Below the pieces are notes generated by a model. The model did no database searches. It worked only from the letters and a program-made list of their open reading frames with translations, and was not told where the DNA came from. A program made the translations under genes and the position numbers. Shown here in pieces: positions 37,001 through 48,375 of a stretch of 64,000 nucleotides of DNA. Each line of letters begins with the position of its first letter. The stretch's first letter is position 1. The stretch comes from Bimuria novae-zelandiae CBS 107.79 (taxonomy: Eukaryota; Ascomycota; Dothideomycetes; Pleosporales; Didymosphaeriaceae): assembly GCA_010015655.1 (NCBI GenBank), contig ML976667.1, positions 432,174 to 496,173 on the forward strand, read 5' to 3'.

Positions 37001-39558
37001 GGTAGATATGCTATATAATAGCCACGTCTATAAGCTTATCACGTTAGTTAGTATCTGCCTAATACTTAGGATTAATTCCTGTAGCTGTGCCCCGCGTTAG
37101 GATAATAATGTCTTATTTATAGTTAATCTATATTATATCTAGCTACTTAAGTATCTACTACCTATAGTTAATCTAAACGTTAGCTTTCTTAAGAAGCTTG
37201 CGGCCAACTATAAGGTCGTAGCGGCTAGTGTCGTAGGGTATAAAGTAAGTAGTAAGGCGGTGGCTATCTAGCACTAGGTTAGCCTGGAAGTGCTTATTCA
37301 CCTGCCTATTTAGGTAACTATTATATCTAGCTAGGGGAATAGCTTCTATGCTTTTAATAGATATCTTAAGTTCCTTCTTAATTATATAGAGGTATTTAAG
37401 GTAGACTAGAACGTAGCTACCTGCGCCTATATTAATAAGAGTCTTTAACTTAATTACTAGCCTGTTCGTTAAGATATGGCAGGGTAGAGTGAAAGCACTT
37501 CCGCTAAATAAGAGGTCTTGTATGCTAGTAGCTCCTATAGGATTCTCTAGGAAGGAGACTTCCCCTAGAGTAATACTTTTCCTAATTCCTTATTAGAAGA
37601 GAGGAAGCCTCCGTCCTTAGTCTTATAGTATACCTCTTTATTAGCTTATGGTGCTAAATTACTATCCTCTAACGCTTTCTAATTAATAGGGCCATTTAGG
37701 CAGTCTTAAGTAATATATCCTAACTTTTTATAATAATAGTAGGTAAGCTAGCTACCTAAAGCTATAGTGGTAGCGCGCGTTAGCTATGTGCGAGTAAGAG
37801 GCTACGCTAGTATTAAAGTGTACTTGCGAGACCTAGTGGCTAAGGTAGGAGTAGCCTTCTTTCGAGATTCTTGTTTAGCGCGCGCTATAACCTAAGAGTC
37901 TATAATTACTACCTCTCGTGCGAGGTCGCGGGCGATATTAATAAACTTAAAGTAATTATCCTTAAGGTAACGAATATTACGGCCTATGTCTATATAGAGT
38001 TAATCTATAAGCTTCTTATAGAACTCTTTAACCTATTAGTTAGTAGGTAGCTTACGCTGCGTTGCAAGGCGAAAAAAGTCTACTTAGAAGCTAGTAAACT
38101 TAGCTATAGAGTAGAGGCGTAATTAGATAAATGCCTAACGGGCCTTTTTCTCCTTATGTAGGTCGCCAAAAGCTTACTTTATTATATTTATTATAAATTC
38201 GCTATTAATGCGTTCGCCACTGTCTTATAGAGCTCTAATTAAAGTTATAAGTTAGTTACGGGCGGGATCCTCTATGCGTGTAGTTATATATACTATAATA
38301 CGCTCTTAGGTATTCTCTAAAGTCTTTCCTATAAACTAATCGTGGTTGGACTAAAGTTTATTCTCTATATAGGCCCTCTAGTGCTTAAAGGTCGTAGTTG
38401 TCTTGCTATCTAAGAGTAATAGAGGGTCTAGGAACTTAACTAAGCGCTAGCTTGCGCCTAAAGAGCGTGTATATAGATAAGTAATAGGCTTAAATAGTAA
38501 TAAGCGCGAAAAACATAAGTTATTAGGCTTGCTAGACTTAGAGCTTAGCAGGTTGTTAGCGGAGGGGACGCTTTAGCTTAAGGTCTAAAGGAGGATTTAG
38601 AATTTAGTTATATAAGATTAAGTTACTAGTGTATTAGGGGTAGAGCCTGCTATAGCCTATTTAGCAAGTTAGGTTTCTAACCTGTCTATCTTTTACTGCG
38701 CTTAAATAAGGGCTCTATGTAGCCCTTCGCCTTTAGCTAAGGCATTAGTAGTAATCTAGCGGTATATATGCAGTTATTATCGCTCTATACTATAAAGAAG
38801 TAGCTAACTAACTAGCTCTATAGTAATCTTTGCTAGTTCCTGCCTAAAATGCTTAATTATGGCCTCTAGCGTTATAGTAATTAGGTTGTTACTAGTAAAC
38901 GTAAGTAGCTAGGGAGGTTGCAAGAGGTCCTTATTAATACCTTACTAAATACAAGTAAGTTTTAAGGAAGTGTCTTAATCGTGGTTTTCCTTAGTAATAG
39001 AGCCATAGCTCTGGATTTCGTATTCTTAGTAGATAAAGGGCTTGGATAGGTCGTACGCGCTGCCTAGCATCTTCTTTTCTAAGACTAACGCTATAAATAG
39101 GTGTTTTAGTGCTATTTTATTAATACTGCGGGTAGAGTAGCTAGTTATTAGTTCTCTAGTAAAGAGAAGGCGAGCAGGTAGTGCTTAAGATAGTTAGTAG
39201 GGATAGGTTCCTCTCTTATAGAGGCTAGGGCTCTTATAGCCCTCTTTACGTAAGTAGTAGGTTGCCTATATAGCACGTTTATTAAGTAAAGGGCGGTAGG
39301 CTAATTAGCTCTCTTAGCTAGCTATAGCGTGTTATTTTTAAACTACGTCCTTTAACTCCCTTTAAGTAGTATATTGCTTAGTAGTATTAAGACCTCTCGT
39401 TGCGGGTAATTATACTTTATAATAAACTAATAGCTTAGCGTAGTCGTGCGATAGATCTCTTAAAGTAGTTATTATTAAGTTATGCGCGCAGGTAGATTAA
39501 GCGGTTTAACTTAATATTTTATTACTATCTTTAGCTAAGTAAAGAAATTTTAATATAA

Positions 39559-39869
39559 TATAAGGATAGGCACAGGCTCTTGCATTAAGAGAGTAGATAA
39601 GGTAGGTTAGCTCTATTTTAGCTACACTAAGATAAGGAGACTATAGGTACACAGGCCTACGGCGCTTTTATGCGCTACCACTCGGCACGGAACATCTATC
39701 TATCCAAAATAGCTACACTGGGTGCGTGGGCAACTGCGCCCAGGCGTAAGGCAGCTGCACCCAGGCGTAAGGCAGCTGCACCCAGGCGTAAGGCAGCTGC
39801 ACCCAGGCGTGAGGCAGTCGCGCCTCTCACGCGAGGTCATGTGTCCTGCCGGCATGCCAGGCCATCACA
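39559..39869 (-). repeat. Gypsy-2 5' LTR with expanded 21-bp repeat
   Basis: 311 bp. It differs from the left LTR by exactly 42 bp, that is two extra 21-bp units in 39728-39812, plus RIP-type transitions. The short open frame across it (39670-39966) is a by-product of the repeat, not a gene. Confidence 0.9.
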
Positions 39870-41064
39870 CCCTTATATTACATACCTAGCAGTTTTCTTT
39901 TACTATTTAGAGAAAAACCTTATACTCCTATACTGTCCTCTATTCTATTTCTTCTGGTGTCTCTAGAGCTTTAAGTTTTATATTAGAGATGTTGTCTTTA
40001 TTTATCTTAGGTAGTATAGGTGTTAGTGCCTGTAATATAATTATTACTACTTAGATAATTTGTGTTTTCTTGCTTTGCCTGTTATTATTCTTTAGATAAT
40101 TTCTTTAGAAATAATCTTATTTTTTATATCCTAAGCATGCTTTCTCCTTAAAGCGTTATTTTTATTCTTAGTTAGATAATTTATTTTTACGGTCCTTACG
40201 CTACTTCCTAGGTTTCTATTTTTAAGCTTTATTAGCTATTATAATGTCCCTATCGTAGTCCTTTTGTAGTTTCTAGCTCTTTTTAATATTAGGTTAAATA
40301 TAATTGTCTTCTCACTTTTTTATTTATTATTTATGTAGTTAGTAATTAATTTATATAGCTAGTTTTACGAGTTCCTTTAGGTTATCTATTTATTTATAGT
40401 AGGTAAGCTTATCCTTAATACTTATTATTAGTCTATTATAGTAGGCTGCCTAAAGTAGGGCGTTATTTTAATTAATTTTAGCTTAGAGGCGTCTAAACTT
40501 AGCTATATACGTACTAGCTAATTTTATTTACTTAAGCCTTTATATCTTGCGTTAGGCTTGTTTTTCCTCGTTAACTTTTTTAAATATAATCTAGATTTGT
40601 TTCTTAAAAGATGCCTAGTCCTTAAACACCTTCTTAGTTTTATTACTATATTCTGCGATGTTATCTTTATTTTTTTAAGTAATTCTTAATAAGGGGTTAT
40701 AGCTATTTAGCTATCTTGCCTTTTATATGCATGCCTATTACTAGGATATTTACTTATTTTATTTTAAAGATATCCTTATTATATTAGTAGTATAGTTTTA
40801 TGTTTATAAAAAACGCCTTAAGTCCTTCTCTTCTACCTTTATAAATTTTAGAAACCTTAAAGGATATCCTTTTTATAGTTATAGTAGCTAGAACGTAATT
40901 CGCTAGTTTAGCTAGCTACTCCTTAAGCTACTATATTTTATTAGTCTAATTAGCTAACACTATTATAGTATTTATAGTTAGTCTAGAAGCTACGCTTTTT
41001 ATTAAGACCCTTACTGTCGTAGCTGTCGTGGCCATTGTTGTTTTAAACCTTTAGGTAGTTAAAG

Positions 41065-41561
41065 TGTTATAAGGGCTCTACGTACCCAAGCCTAGTCTAG
41101 GTTAGAGGAAGATAAGTTGAGGGTGGAACTATCTTACGGATATTTAGTAGTTAAAAGCTAGAGGTAGCTATAAGTAGATTTCTAGAATAATCTAATTCTA
41201 TAATAAACTATAGAATAACTAACTAGGAGATTTATTAATCTACTGTAAGAAATATACTCGTAGTATACTAAGTTAACTATAAGAAGTAGGAGAAGTATAG
41301 TGAAATTATTAGACTATATACTACCTATCCTAGTCCTTACTATTATCTAAATCGCCATCGTAGTCCTGCTAAGCCGTTGTAGTCCCTGGGACTTTCGTAG
41401 TCCCTTAGACTTCTTGCTTATGCGGGACTACATTACGTAACTACTAATCTAAGCTGCCCCGCATCCTTGTGTGTTCCCGCGACCTGGTTATTTCGCTAAC
41501 AATTACTTCCTTGGCGTAATTATCTAGTCTCCTTATTCCTGTGGGGTTCGTGATCGTAACA
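41065..41561 (-). repeat. Gypsy-3 5' LTR
   Basis: 497-bp direct repeat of 10110-10642, TGTTATAAGG...GATCGTAACA. It is followed by AAAAG, which repeats the bases before 10110, and then by the continuation of Gypsy-4. Confidence 0.9.
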
Positions 41562-41566
41562 AAAAG

Positions 41567-42576
41567 CTTCTTAAGCTTTTTAAAAGCTTTTTACTATTTT
41601 TTTTCTACTTAAATCCTAATTTCTTTTTAGTGGTCTCTATTAGAGGTGTCGTGGCCTTAGAATAGTCCTTAATAAACTTTTAGTAGAAATTAGTAAATCC
41701 TAAGAAGAATTAGACGTTGTTTACTAATTTAGGTTATAATTATTCTTATACTATAAATACTTTTTTAAGTCTATTTTAACGCCTTCTCTTAAGATTATAA
41801 ATCCTAGATATTCTTTTTTCGTGGTGTAGAATTTACACTTGTTTAGGTAAAGGAGTAGTCTGTATTCCTTTATCTTAGCTAGCCTTTTTGTACGTGATAT
41901 ATACGCTCCTCGAGCGTGCCTCTTAAGTATATTAGGATATTGTCTAGATACACTATACAGAATACGTCCAGGTATTCGTGCAATGCCTTATTTATTACTA
42001 CCTAAAATATAGCTAGGGCGTTTGTTAGTCCTATAGGCATAACTATGAATTCGAATAGTCTATATTATATTTAAAATACTATTATCTATTTAGGTCCTTT
42101 AGTTATGCGTATTTAATAGAATCTGTGTTATATATTCAATTTTATAAACTACTTAGCTCTTTAGAGTTTATTTATAAGTTCTATTATTAGTAGCAAGGAG
42201 TATTTATTTTTTTATTATCTTATTATTTAGCTACTTATAGTCTATTTATAGTTAGAGTCTTCTATCTTTCTTTAGCATAAATAGTATAGCAAAAGCTATT
42301 AGGCTTTTACTTAATTATATAAACTTTCTTTTTAAGTTCTTTTTTAACTATTTTACTAATTCTTTTTATTAGTCTCGCAATAATAGTTATAGTTATTTAA
42401 GGTGTAGCTTTGCACCTTCCTATAGGTAGATCTTATAATTCTATTCCTAATATTTTAGAAGTGTTTCGCCGTCTTGCTCGTGAAATAGCTCTACAAAATC
42501 TTTATATTTCTTAGCTATAGACAAAGATTCTTGTCCCTCCCTCTAGAGCTTACTCTTCCTTATCTATATAACTCCT
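41567..42576 (-). mobile_element. Gypsy-4, right part (reverse transcriptase region), truncated
   Basis: Continuation of 7000-10109 after the Gypsy-3 insertion; homologous to Gypsy-3 13200-15400. The minus strand at 41930-41975 reads VYLDNILIYL, a reverse transcriptase box with one Asp changed. The element has no 5' LTR here; it is cut by the Copia-2 LTR at 42577. Confidence 0.82.
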
Positions 42577-43370
42577 TGTCAGATTGGAGGGTAGTTTTTA
42601 TAAGATGAAAAATGATTATTGATTAATCTCTGGATTCTCCTACTGTGGGAGGTAGCATCTATATAACTATAAAGACATCCCTTGCTTTGCTGTGGAATGT
42701 ATCTCTATAAGGGAGGAATGTATCTTATGTAAGGGAATAAGTGCGCTAGCTATCTTATAGAATATAAGGGACTATGTAATTAGACACACCCCCTTAGCTT
42801 AGGCTTATCCTTAAGCAAGAGGCCTATTTTTTATAGTTTAGTTTTAAAATCCTCTATTCTTTGCTCTAGCTTAAGCAGGTTAACTTCTTTATTAGTAATC
42901 TTATTCTTAATCTTTATAAGTCCTAGTTTATCTAGAAACTTGCTCTATTTATTAGCTAGTAAAGCCTTTATAAGTCTATCTATAACTATGTCTTCTAAGC
43001 ATTAATAGTCTACCTTAATTATCCTTAGTGCGACTTTTTATCTTAGCTATTAATTATAGATATCTATATAACGGAGCTTTGTCTATAGCTTAGTAATCTC
43101 TTTAGTAATAAGTTAGATTATTTACTAATTATTATAATTAACTATAATGAGGGAATTACTAAGGTTAATCTTTAGCTTCTTTAATAATTAGGATATAAAT
43201 AGAGCCTCCTTAGTAATCTGCGAGAAAGTTAGCAATTTAGCCTCTATAGTTAATAGAGTAACTATATTTTGCTTATTTACTTTCTAGGCAATTAGACTAC
43301 TAAATAGCTTAATAATATAATCTTTTCTATCAACTTACTACATAAATTGTGTCTTAATTAACTTATTCTT
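42577..43370 (-). mobile_element. Copia-2 fragment: 3' LTR and end of pol
   Basis: LTR 42577-42786 (TGTCAGATT...TTAGACA), followed by CACCCCCTTAGC, the complement of a purine tract very like that of Copia-1. The minus strand from about 43015 down to 42800 reads EDIVIDRLIKALLANK and SKFLDKLGL, the usual end of copia RNase H/pol. The 5' part and second LTR are missing; the element ends at the gene-island border near 43370, the exact base uncertain. Confidence 0.75.
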
Positions 43371-43424
43371 CACTTGCTGATGTATGAATCATTGACGTCC
43401 CCTCACCATCGCACAGCACGACAT

Positions 43425-43628
43425 ATGGATCCCTTCTCTGTTACCGCGGGTGCTCTCGGAATTACCGATTTCGCACTCTCCAGCATCGACCAACTCCGCA
43501 AGACGATCGGAGGTCTCGCCGAAGCCCAGGATATCGTCCAGGACATCACCTCGAACCTGGAGGCTATCCAGCGTCCGCTGGCCGCCAAGATGGACGGCTG
43601 CGCCTTCCCCAACATAGCCTGGACCTAA
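43425..43628 (+). pseudogene. Truncated PigL_N-type (fungal N-terminal domain) gene
   Basis: 67 codons. Residues 1-56 (MDPFSVTAGALGITDFAL, ... QDIVQDITSNLEAIQRPLA) match the start of the fungal N-terminal domain found on many STAND/NACHT and secondary-metabolism-associated proteins (PigL_N, Pfam PF17111). After residue 56 the similarity stops and a TAA follows 11 codons later, where the family normally continues for over 100 residues plus a C-terminal effector or repeat domain. I read it as a 5' stub of a lost gene; a small free-standing protein is possible. I prefer the ATG at 43425 to one further upstream because family members start MDP. Confidence 0.7.
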
Positions 43629-43732
43629 GTTAGCGCCACCCCTGCCCTACAAACAACATACACTCATCAACACAAACTTTCATCAACACAAACACTGATC
43701 TGGACGCGCCAGTTCTCTCTCCGGTTCTCGCA

Positions 43733-45517
43733 ATGACTGCCCAGCCGAGCGCTTCGAACAGTGGCGGATTGCATGGCAAAGACGCTAGTGTCTCCTACTT
43801 TAGATTGCTCACCGACCCGGCTGGAGTGACAGAAAAGGTCCTCAAACACACGTATCCCGGTTCCGGTACCGTGGCATCGCCATACATCGTCGAGTTCCTT
43901 CAAGACGACCCGTACAATCCTCTGCTGCTTCCAAGGTGGAAGAAGCTCGGATGCACGATCCTAGTGGCTTTTGCAACACTGGCAGTCACTTTCATCAGCT
44001 CGGCTTACTCGGGCGCTGTCGCGAGCATCATCAATGAATTTGCCGTGTCAAAAAATGCGGTTGTATTGGGCGTCTCTGTCTTCGTGCTAGGCTTCGCACT
44101 AGGACCATTGCTTTGGGCACCACTGAGTGGTAGGCTCCCTTGATGACCATTATGGAAGCCGCTAACAGTGTGAGCAGAGCAATTCGGCAGACGATCACTA
44201 TTCATCGGTACCTACTTCGCATTGACCGCGTTCAACGGGGCTTGTGTCGGGGCCAACAGCTTTGCGACCTTGGCTGTGTTACGATTCTTTGCTGGCGTAT
44301 TTGGTTCCTCGTCCCTGACCAATTCGGGCGCCATCATCGCCGACATATTCGATGCGAACGAGAGGGGCATGATGCTTGCTGTCTTCTTGGCTGCACCTCT
44401 GCTAGGACCTTCGTTTGGTCCGATTGTCGGCGGTTATTTGGGAGAGGCGGCAGGTTGGCGATGGGTCCATGGACTCTTCGTCATATTCACAGGCATCATC
44501 TGGATCCTGATTACTTTGTTCATTCCCGAGACCTACGCACCATTCCTGCTATCCCAACGAGCCGCAAAACTATCCGAAATCACCAGGAAGGTTCATGTAG
44601 CAAGAACCGACATGGGCAACAAGAAGAACCTAAGCGAACAATACAAGATCACGCTATCTCGACCGTGGCTCCTTCTCTTCTGCGAGCCTATCGTCTTGCT
44701 CACTTCCATCTACATGGCTATTGTCTATGGCACCTTATACATGATGTTTCCGCTTCTCCCTCCGATCTTCCAGTCCCAATATGGATGGTCGGCACAGACA
44801 AGCGAACTGTCTTTTCTTGGCGTTGCTGCGGGCATGTCATTCGGCGTTCTCCACGGTATATACAACAACAAGCATTACGTGCGTATTGCCGCCAAACACA
44901 ACGGCTTTCCGCCACCGGAGGTCCGCCTGAAATCCGGGATACTGGCCTCTGTGACTCTGCCGGTTGGACTCTTTTGGTTTGCCTGGACTGATGGCTCGAC
45001 GATTCACTGGATTGTGCCTATCATTGGCACCGCTATCTTTTCCTATGGCCTAGTAGTGCTGTTTCTCAGTCTAACCAACTACCTCGTCGACACGTACGTC
45101 GTTTTCGCAGCATCGGTTCTGGCAGCAAGCACCGTCCTACGTTCTGCATTCGGCGCGGCGTTCCCCTTATTCACTACGCCTATGCTGCACAATCTCGGTA
45201 TTCACTGGGCAAGCTCGGTACCCGCATTTCTGGCTGTAGCTTGTATGCCATTCCCGCTGTTGCTCTACATCTACGGTCGCCACATTCGCAGCAAGGGTAG
45301 GTATGCGGTCCAGGCGGCAGAAATGCTGCAAGAGCTGCGTAGCACCAAGTCTTTCGCCGATCCCAATGCTCCAGCTATCAACCACTCTTCTCACTCTCCT
45401 CACTCTCCTCACTCTCCTCACTCTCCTCACTCTCCTCACTCTCCTCACTCTCCTCACTCTCCTCACTCTCCTCACTCTCCTCACTCTCCTCACACAGTTC
45501 AGAACAATGTCGCTTAG
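43733..45517 (+). CDS. MFS exporter of the DHA1 (drug:H+ antiporter, 12-TMS) family
   Basis: Exons 43733-44129 and 44178-45517 give 578 residues. The 48-nt intron (GTAGGC...GAGCAG, branch-like CTAAC) joins LLWAPLSE to QFGRRSLFIGTYF, restoring the DHA1 loop 2-3 signature. Other family marks: NEFAVSKNAVVLGVSVFVLG, SSLTNSGAIIADIFDANERG, GWRWVHGLFVIFTG, PETYAPFLL. The 12 expected membrane segments run from about residue 82 to 520. The C-terminus (about 554-586 nt-wise at 45392-45490) is a (His-Ser-Pro)11 tail. These proteins expel polyamines, drugs or metabolites at the plasma membrane. It lies next to a broken terpene synthase gene, so it may have exported that product; this is inference. The frame is intact. 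Confidence 0.9.
45392..45490 (+). repeat. 9-bp coding minisatellite, 11 perfect copies
   Basis: CACTCTCCT repeated eleven times without a change (99 bp), encoding His-Ser-Pro each, preceded by one diverged copy (HSS). It lies in the cytosolic tail of the MFS protein. The perfect DNA identity implies a recent expansion. Because the unit is a multiple of three, copy-number change keeps the frame. Long antisense and alternate frames across it are artefacts. Confidence 0.97.
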
Positions 45518-46731
45518 TTGACACGACGCACTTCATTCAATGGGTTGAGGGTTATCGAATGTCTACTATCTGAAGTATCTGCAAAGCGTATTTTAGCTAT
45601 CTCCCACTCACAGAATCCTGCTGGAAAACTCTGAGTGGTGAATAGGTTGTGGCCAAGGTCTTCCATTAGCGTTTATTAGCACAATAGTACTCCGCACAAC
45701 CTCTATTGAATGGAATATAGGAAATCAGATTTCTTGATGCCCTTTGCTCGTGCACCCTACTTGCAAGTTTCCATACGCGTCCAAATTGTTTCCATGCCCC
45801 CTGTAAATCCATGCGCTGGGCTCCATACTTTGGCGTGCGGCGTGCGCACATCCTACAAGGGTAAGAGTCGGCTGTTGACCAAAAGGAGTTGCGCTTCGAG
45901 GAGGACGACTGGATGAACAAAACCGAGCTGTCACCTTGGCGTCTCCGTTGCCTTGCTGATAAGCCAGGGCAATAATCAGGTGTCGGGTAGTTGGCGGAGA
46001 TAAACTCAACACGACTATCAATTGATATCAACTTTGCCATTGCTTCGGTTGCCTTGCCATAATTGGAGAAGATAGGAGCCGGTTCTCATGTGTACCGATT
46101 CAGTCCAATGTTTTTGTTCGTGAGACAACAAACTTTTCAGGCGCGGTAGAGGCAATATCGGCCAGAGAACATTACACCGTAAATCTCATCAATTTGCGAC
46201 AAAGTAAGAGCGAATATGACCCACTGTCCCTGTTCTCGCATGAGCTGTACGCAAAAAAGATCTCCCTATGTACCCTGTCCAAAAGACGTCCCATTCGTTC
46301 AGGGTTTCCACCTTGTGGACAGCACCAAGTGTGCCCGTCTGACCCAACGCGCTGCCGGATATCAACGCGCAGGTAACTGGGTTGGTGCTCGTCCAGGGCG
46401 CGACTGGGTGGCCTCATTACAGTTTGCCAAGGAGGGGTATGCACGTACGGTACGTAAAGAAATTCAAAGCAGCATTATCGATAGGCATTGAATGTAAATG
46501 CCGAGCGATTCAAATGATCCTTATATGTGAGGGGTAATTCGTCGAACTGTTGGGTTGAATTGTTGTTGTTATCTCTCTGTTCTCCAAATAAGAAGCTCTC
46601 CTCGTCCTTTTCGGTAGGCGAACCTAGGAGGTACCTACTACAAAGCAATTTCATAATGTCATACGCGAGCCTGTTCCTTCCGCACATAACCGTCATATTA
46701 CGTAAGAAGAGCAGCATGATAACGCTGAACC
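45518..46731. other. Intergenic region, no gene supported
   Basis: Normal base composition with several overlapping short frames (45666-46040 minus, 46216-46491 plus, 46172-46444 minus). None has a recognisable domain or convincing family-like sequence. It may contain the 3' UTR of the exporter and decayed coding DNA. No RNA gene seen. Confidence 0.45.
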
Positions 46732-46970
46732 GAGCTGAGCAGACCGTGCCGAAAAGTGAATTGCAGCATGCAAATACACGGCACAGTAGCCACGTACCCA
46801 AGACGACGATTAACTGAGCTGAGCAGACTGTGCTGGGATGTGAAGTGCAGCATGCAAATACACGGCACAGTCGCCACGTATCCAAGACGACGATGGACTG
46901 AGCTGAGCAGACCGTGCCGAGATGTGAAGTGCAGCATGCAAATATACGACACAGTCGCCATGCACCTAAG
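46732..46970. repeat. 84-bp tandem repeat, about 2.8 copies
   Basis: Units start with GAGCTGAGCAGAC at 46732, 46816 and 46900 and share GTGCAGCATGCAAATA near their centre. Each unit contains facing GTGC/GCAC arms (for example CTGTGC ... GCACAG in unit 2) and could fold into a hairpin. It lies about 60 bp beyond the 3' end of the terpene synthase pseudogene. Confidence 0.93.
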
Positions 46971-48375
46971 TTAGAACTGGTTCATTATGAAATAGAAAGA
47001 ATTGATAGGCAGTTACGGAATAATCATTTGCCACTAAGGCATTGCCGTTTCTACGCTCAAGCTCCGAAGTATAGAGTGGAACGGCTTATTTTCCAACAAT
47101 ACCATCTCCTCAATGCTCCGAATTCCCCTGTCGACCTCGGCTAGCATTTCCCTCAGGATCTTGGCTGTGTATTCCATACTGCCCAGCCGTTGCATCAGTC
47201 CCAAAATCAGCTGCTTCTGCGACACTGACATGGTCCCTGCTACACGCCTCTGCGCTAGTAGGCTCTGCAGGAGCGTCTTTTCGGCTTCAGAAGCCATCTG
47301 CATGCTGTGAATCATCATTATGCTAAACTTCCCTTCGTCTAGATCTTCGCAGAAGCCCTTCTGTTTAGTGTACTGGAAAGATTAACTCTCGAGTTAGTGT
47401 GTGATATTTGGACCGGGAAATTAGGTGGGGCCTCTTACGTCGCCAGAGTTCAGATTCATGTAGTCATCTCGAATCTGAAAGTATCTTCCCAATAGTGAAG
47501 CCAGGGCCGTTAAGTCCGGTGGGGAAGGAGACTTCGACTTCGCGGTCATGAGCCTGACGAGGATGCGGAAGAGTCCACCCGTTTCTGCTTTGTTGTTAAG
47601 GGTGGTAAACATCATGCATTCCGTGAATAACGCACTGTAGTCGACCATCTTCAGGTACTGCTCAGTGGATGGACAAACCATACTTGAAGTCTAAAATATA
47701 TCGTGACCTTGCCCAACATACATGTTGCTTAATTCAGCTGTGACCAATCCCGTATGAGCATTCATGTCTAGCCGGAAAGGTTGACGCTGCACTTACCAAG
47801 GAAGATTTCCATACAGTGCTCATCTTTCAGCTGACGGACCTCTGCGATGGCCTCGACAACCTGGTGACCTGCCGAGTTGATGGTTAAAGCAGGTCCGAAA
47901 ATAGTATGGAGGGCAGCTTTTCCGCGGCGCAAATTTAACCTATCCTCCACGTCGTCAAGCATCAGAGAGGCATCGTGTAGCGTATTCACGATGCGTTTGA
48001 TTTGGGAAAGATCGGCCGGCGAAACTTCCAACCAGATGTTCATAGCTTCTGCCGCTCTATCACAGAGATTCTTGGATGGCAACGAGCCGATGTAGTCGAC
48101 TGCGGACTGGATGACCTGTACAACAATCAGTTACCAATCGCAGGTGATAGACATTGATGGCTCCAAACCGAGTGTGAGAGAGGAGGGAGCTCTGGATCAA
48201 GGAATATTCCAGCCCTATCGCTGTGGCAGTTGGCGGTAACTGGTAGATGACAATCGTCAATGGTGATTTTCGAGCCGGTCTCGGTACCGTGTCCGTGCGC
48301 GTAACGATCGGATTCGCGTGACGATCGCCGAACACCAAACCACCTCAACCTTCAGCGCGTCATAATTCTATCAAC

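Larger units (their letters stand above)
27716..39869 (-). mobile_element. Gypsy-2 LTR retrotransposon, host of Copia-1
   Basis: LTRs at 27716-27984 (269 bp) and 39559-39869 (311 bp). It is inserted four bases before the end of the Gypsy-1 3' LTR with a 4-bp duplication CCCT (27712-27715, 39870-39873). About 6.7 kb without Copia-1, minus strand. Reverse transcriptase box VYLDNILIYL at about 36065-36105 (second Asp to Asn); integrase motif near 34500-34560 reading IVSNRGPQFI (Asp to Asn). The purine tract AGAGGGGGGTGA (minus strand) adjoins the left LTR. RIP-type stops throughout. Confidence 0.9.
16832..39877 (+). mobile_element. Gypsy-1 LTR retrotransposon (chromovirus) with nested insertions
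   Basis: 5' LTR 16832-16992 (161 bp). The 3' LTR is 27559-27715 plus 39874-39877 (157+4=161 bp), split by Gypsy-2. Target duplication TTACA at 16827-16831 and 39878-39882. About 7.5 kb without guests, plus strand. Reverse transcriptase at about 19300-19900 has the box VYINNVLIFS, both catalytic Asp changed to Asn by G-to-A. Integrase is at about 20900-21900 (SDRGGQFVSKF, then KHPEIDR). A chromodomain follows at about 22290-22470, then an extra reading region before the 3' LTR. Polypurine tract AAAGGGAAGGAAAA precedes 27559. It holds a solo LTR, a hAT element and Gypsy-2. Confidence 0.9.
10110..41561 (-). mobile_element. Gypsy-3 LTR retrotransposon with nested insertions
   Basis: LTRs at 10110-10642 and 41065-41561 start TGTTA and end AACA, with target duplication AAAAG on both outer sides. 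Without its guests the element is about 7.15 kb. Minus-strand pol: reverse transcriptase with YLDDVLIYS at about 13560-13585 (catalytic Asp pair intact) and integrase core with IVDRLTKIAKF at about 12265-12310. The purine tract is next to the left (3') LTR. Gag should lie in 39883-41064. It is interrupted at 13607 by a Tc1 element and at 16831 by Gypsy-1. RIP-type stops are found throughout. Confidence 0.9.

Noticed and set aside
39670..39966. Open frame with repeated APRRKAA motif
   Set aside because: It lies inside the Gypsy-2 LTR and reflects its 21-bp tandem repeat; the left LTR does not keep it.
45167..45521. Antisense and alternate-frame reading frames encoding Arg-Arg-Val or Leu-Thr-Leu repeats
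   Set aside because: They exist only because the 9-bp minisatellite is open in several frames; the MFS frame has family homology on both sides.
45666..46491. Several frames of 60-124 codons between the exporter and the terpene synthase
   Set aside because: They overlap on both strands and none shows a domain, signal peptide or codon pattern that sets it apart.
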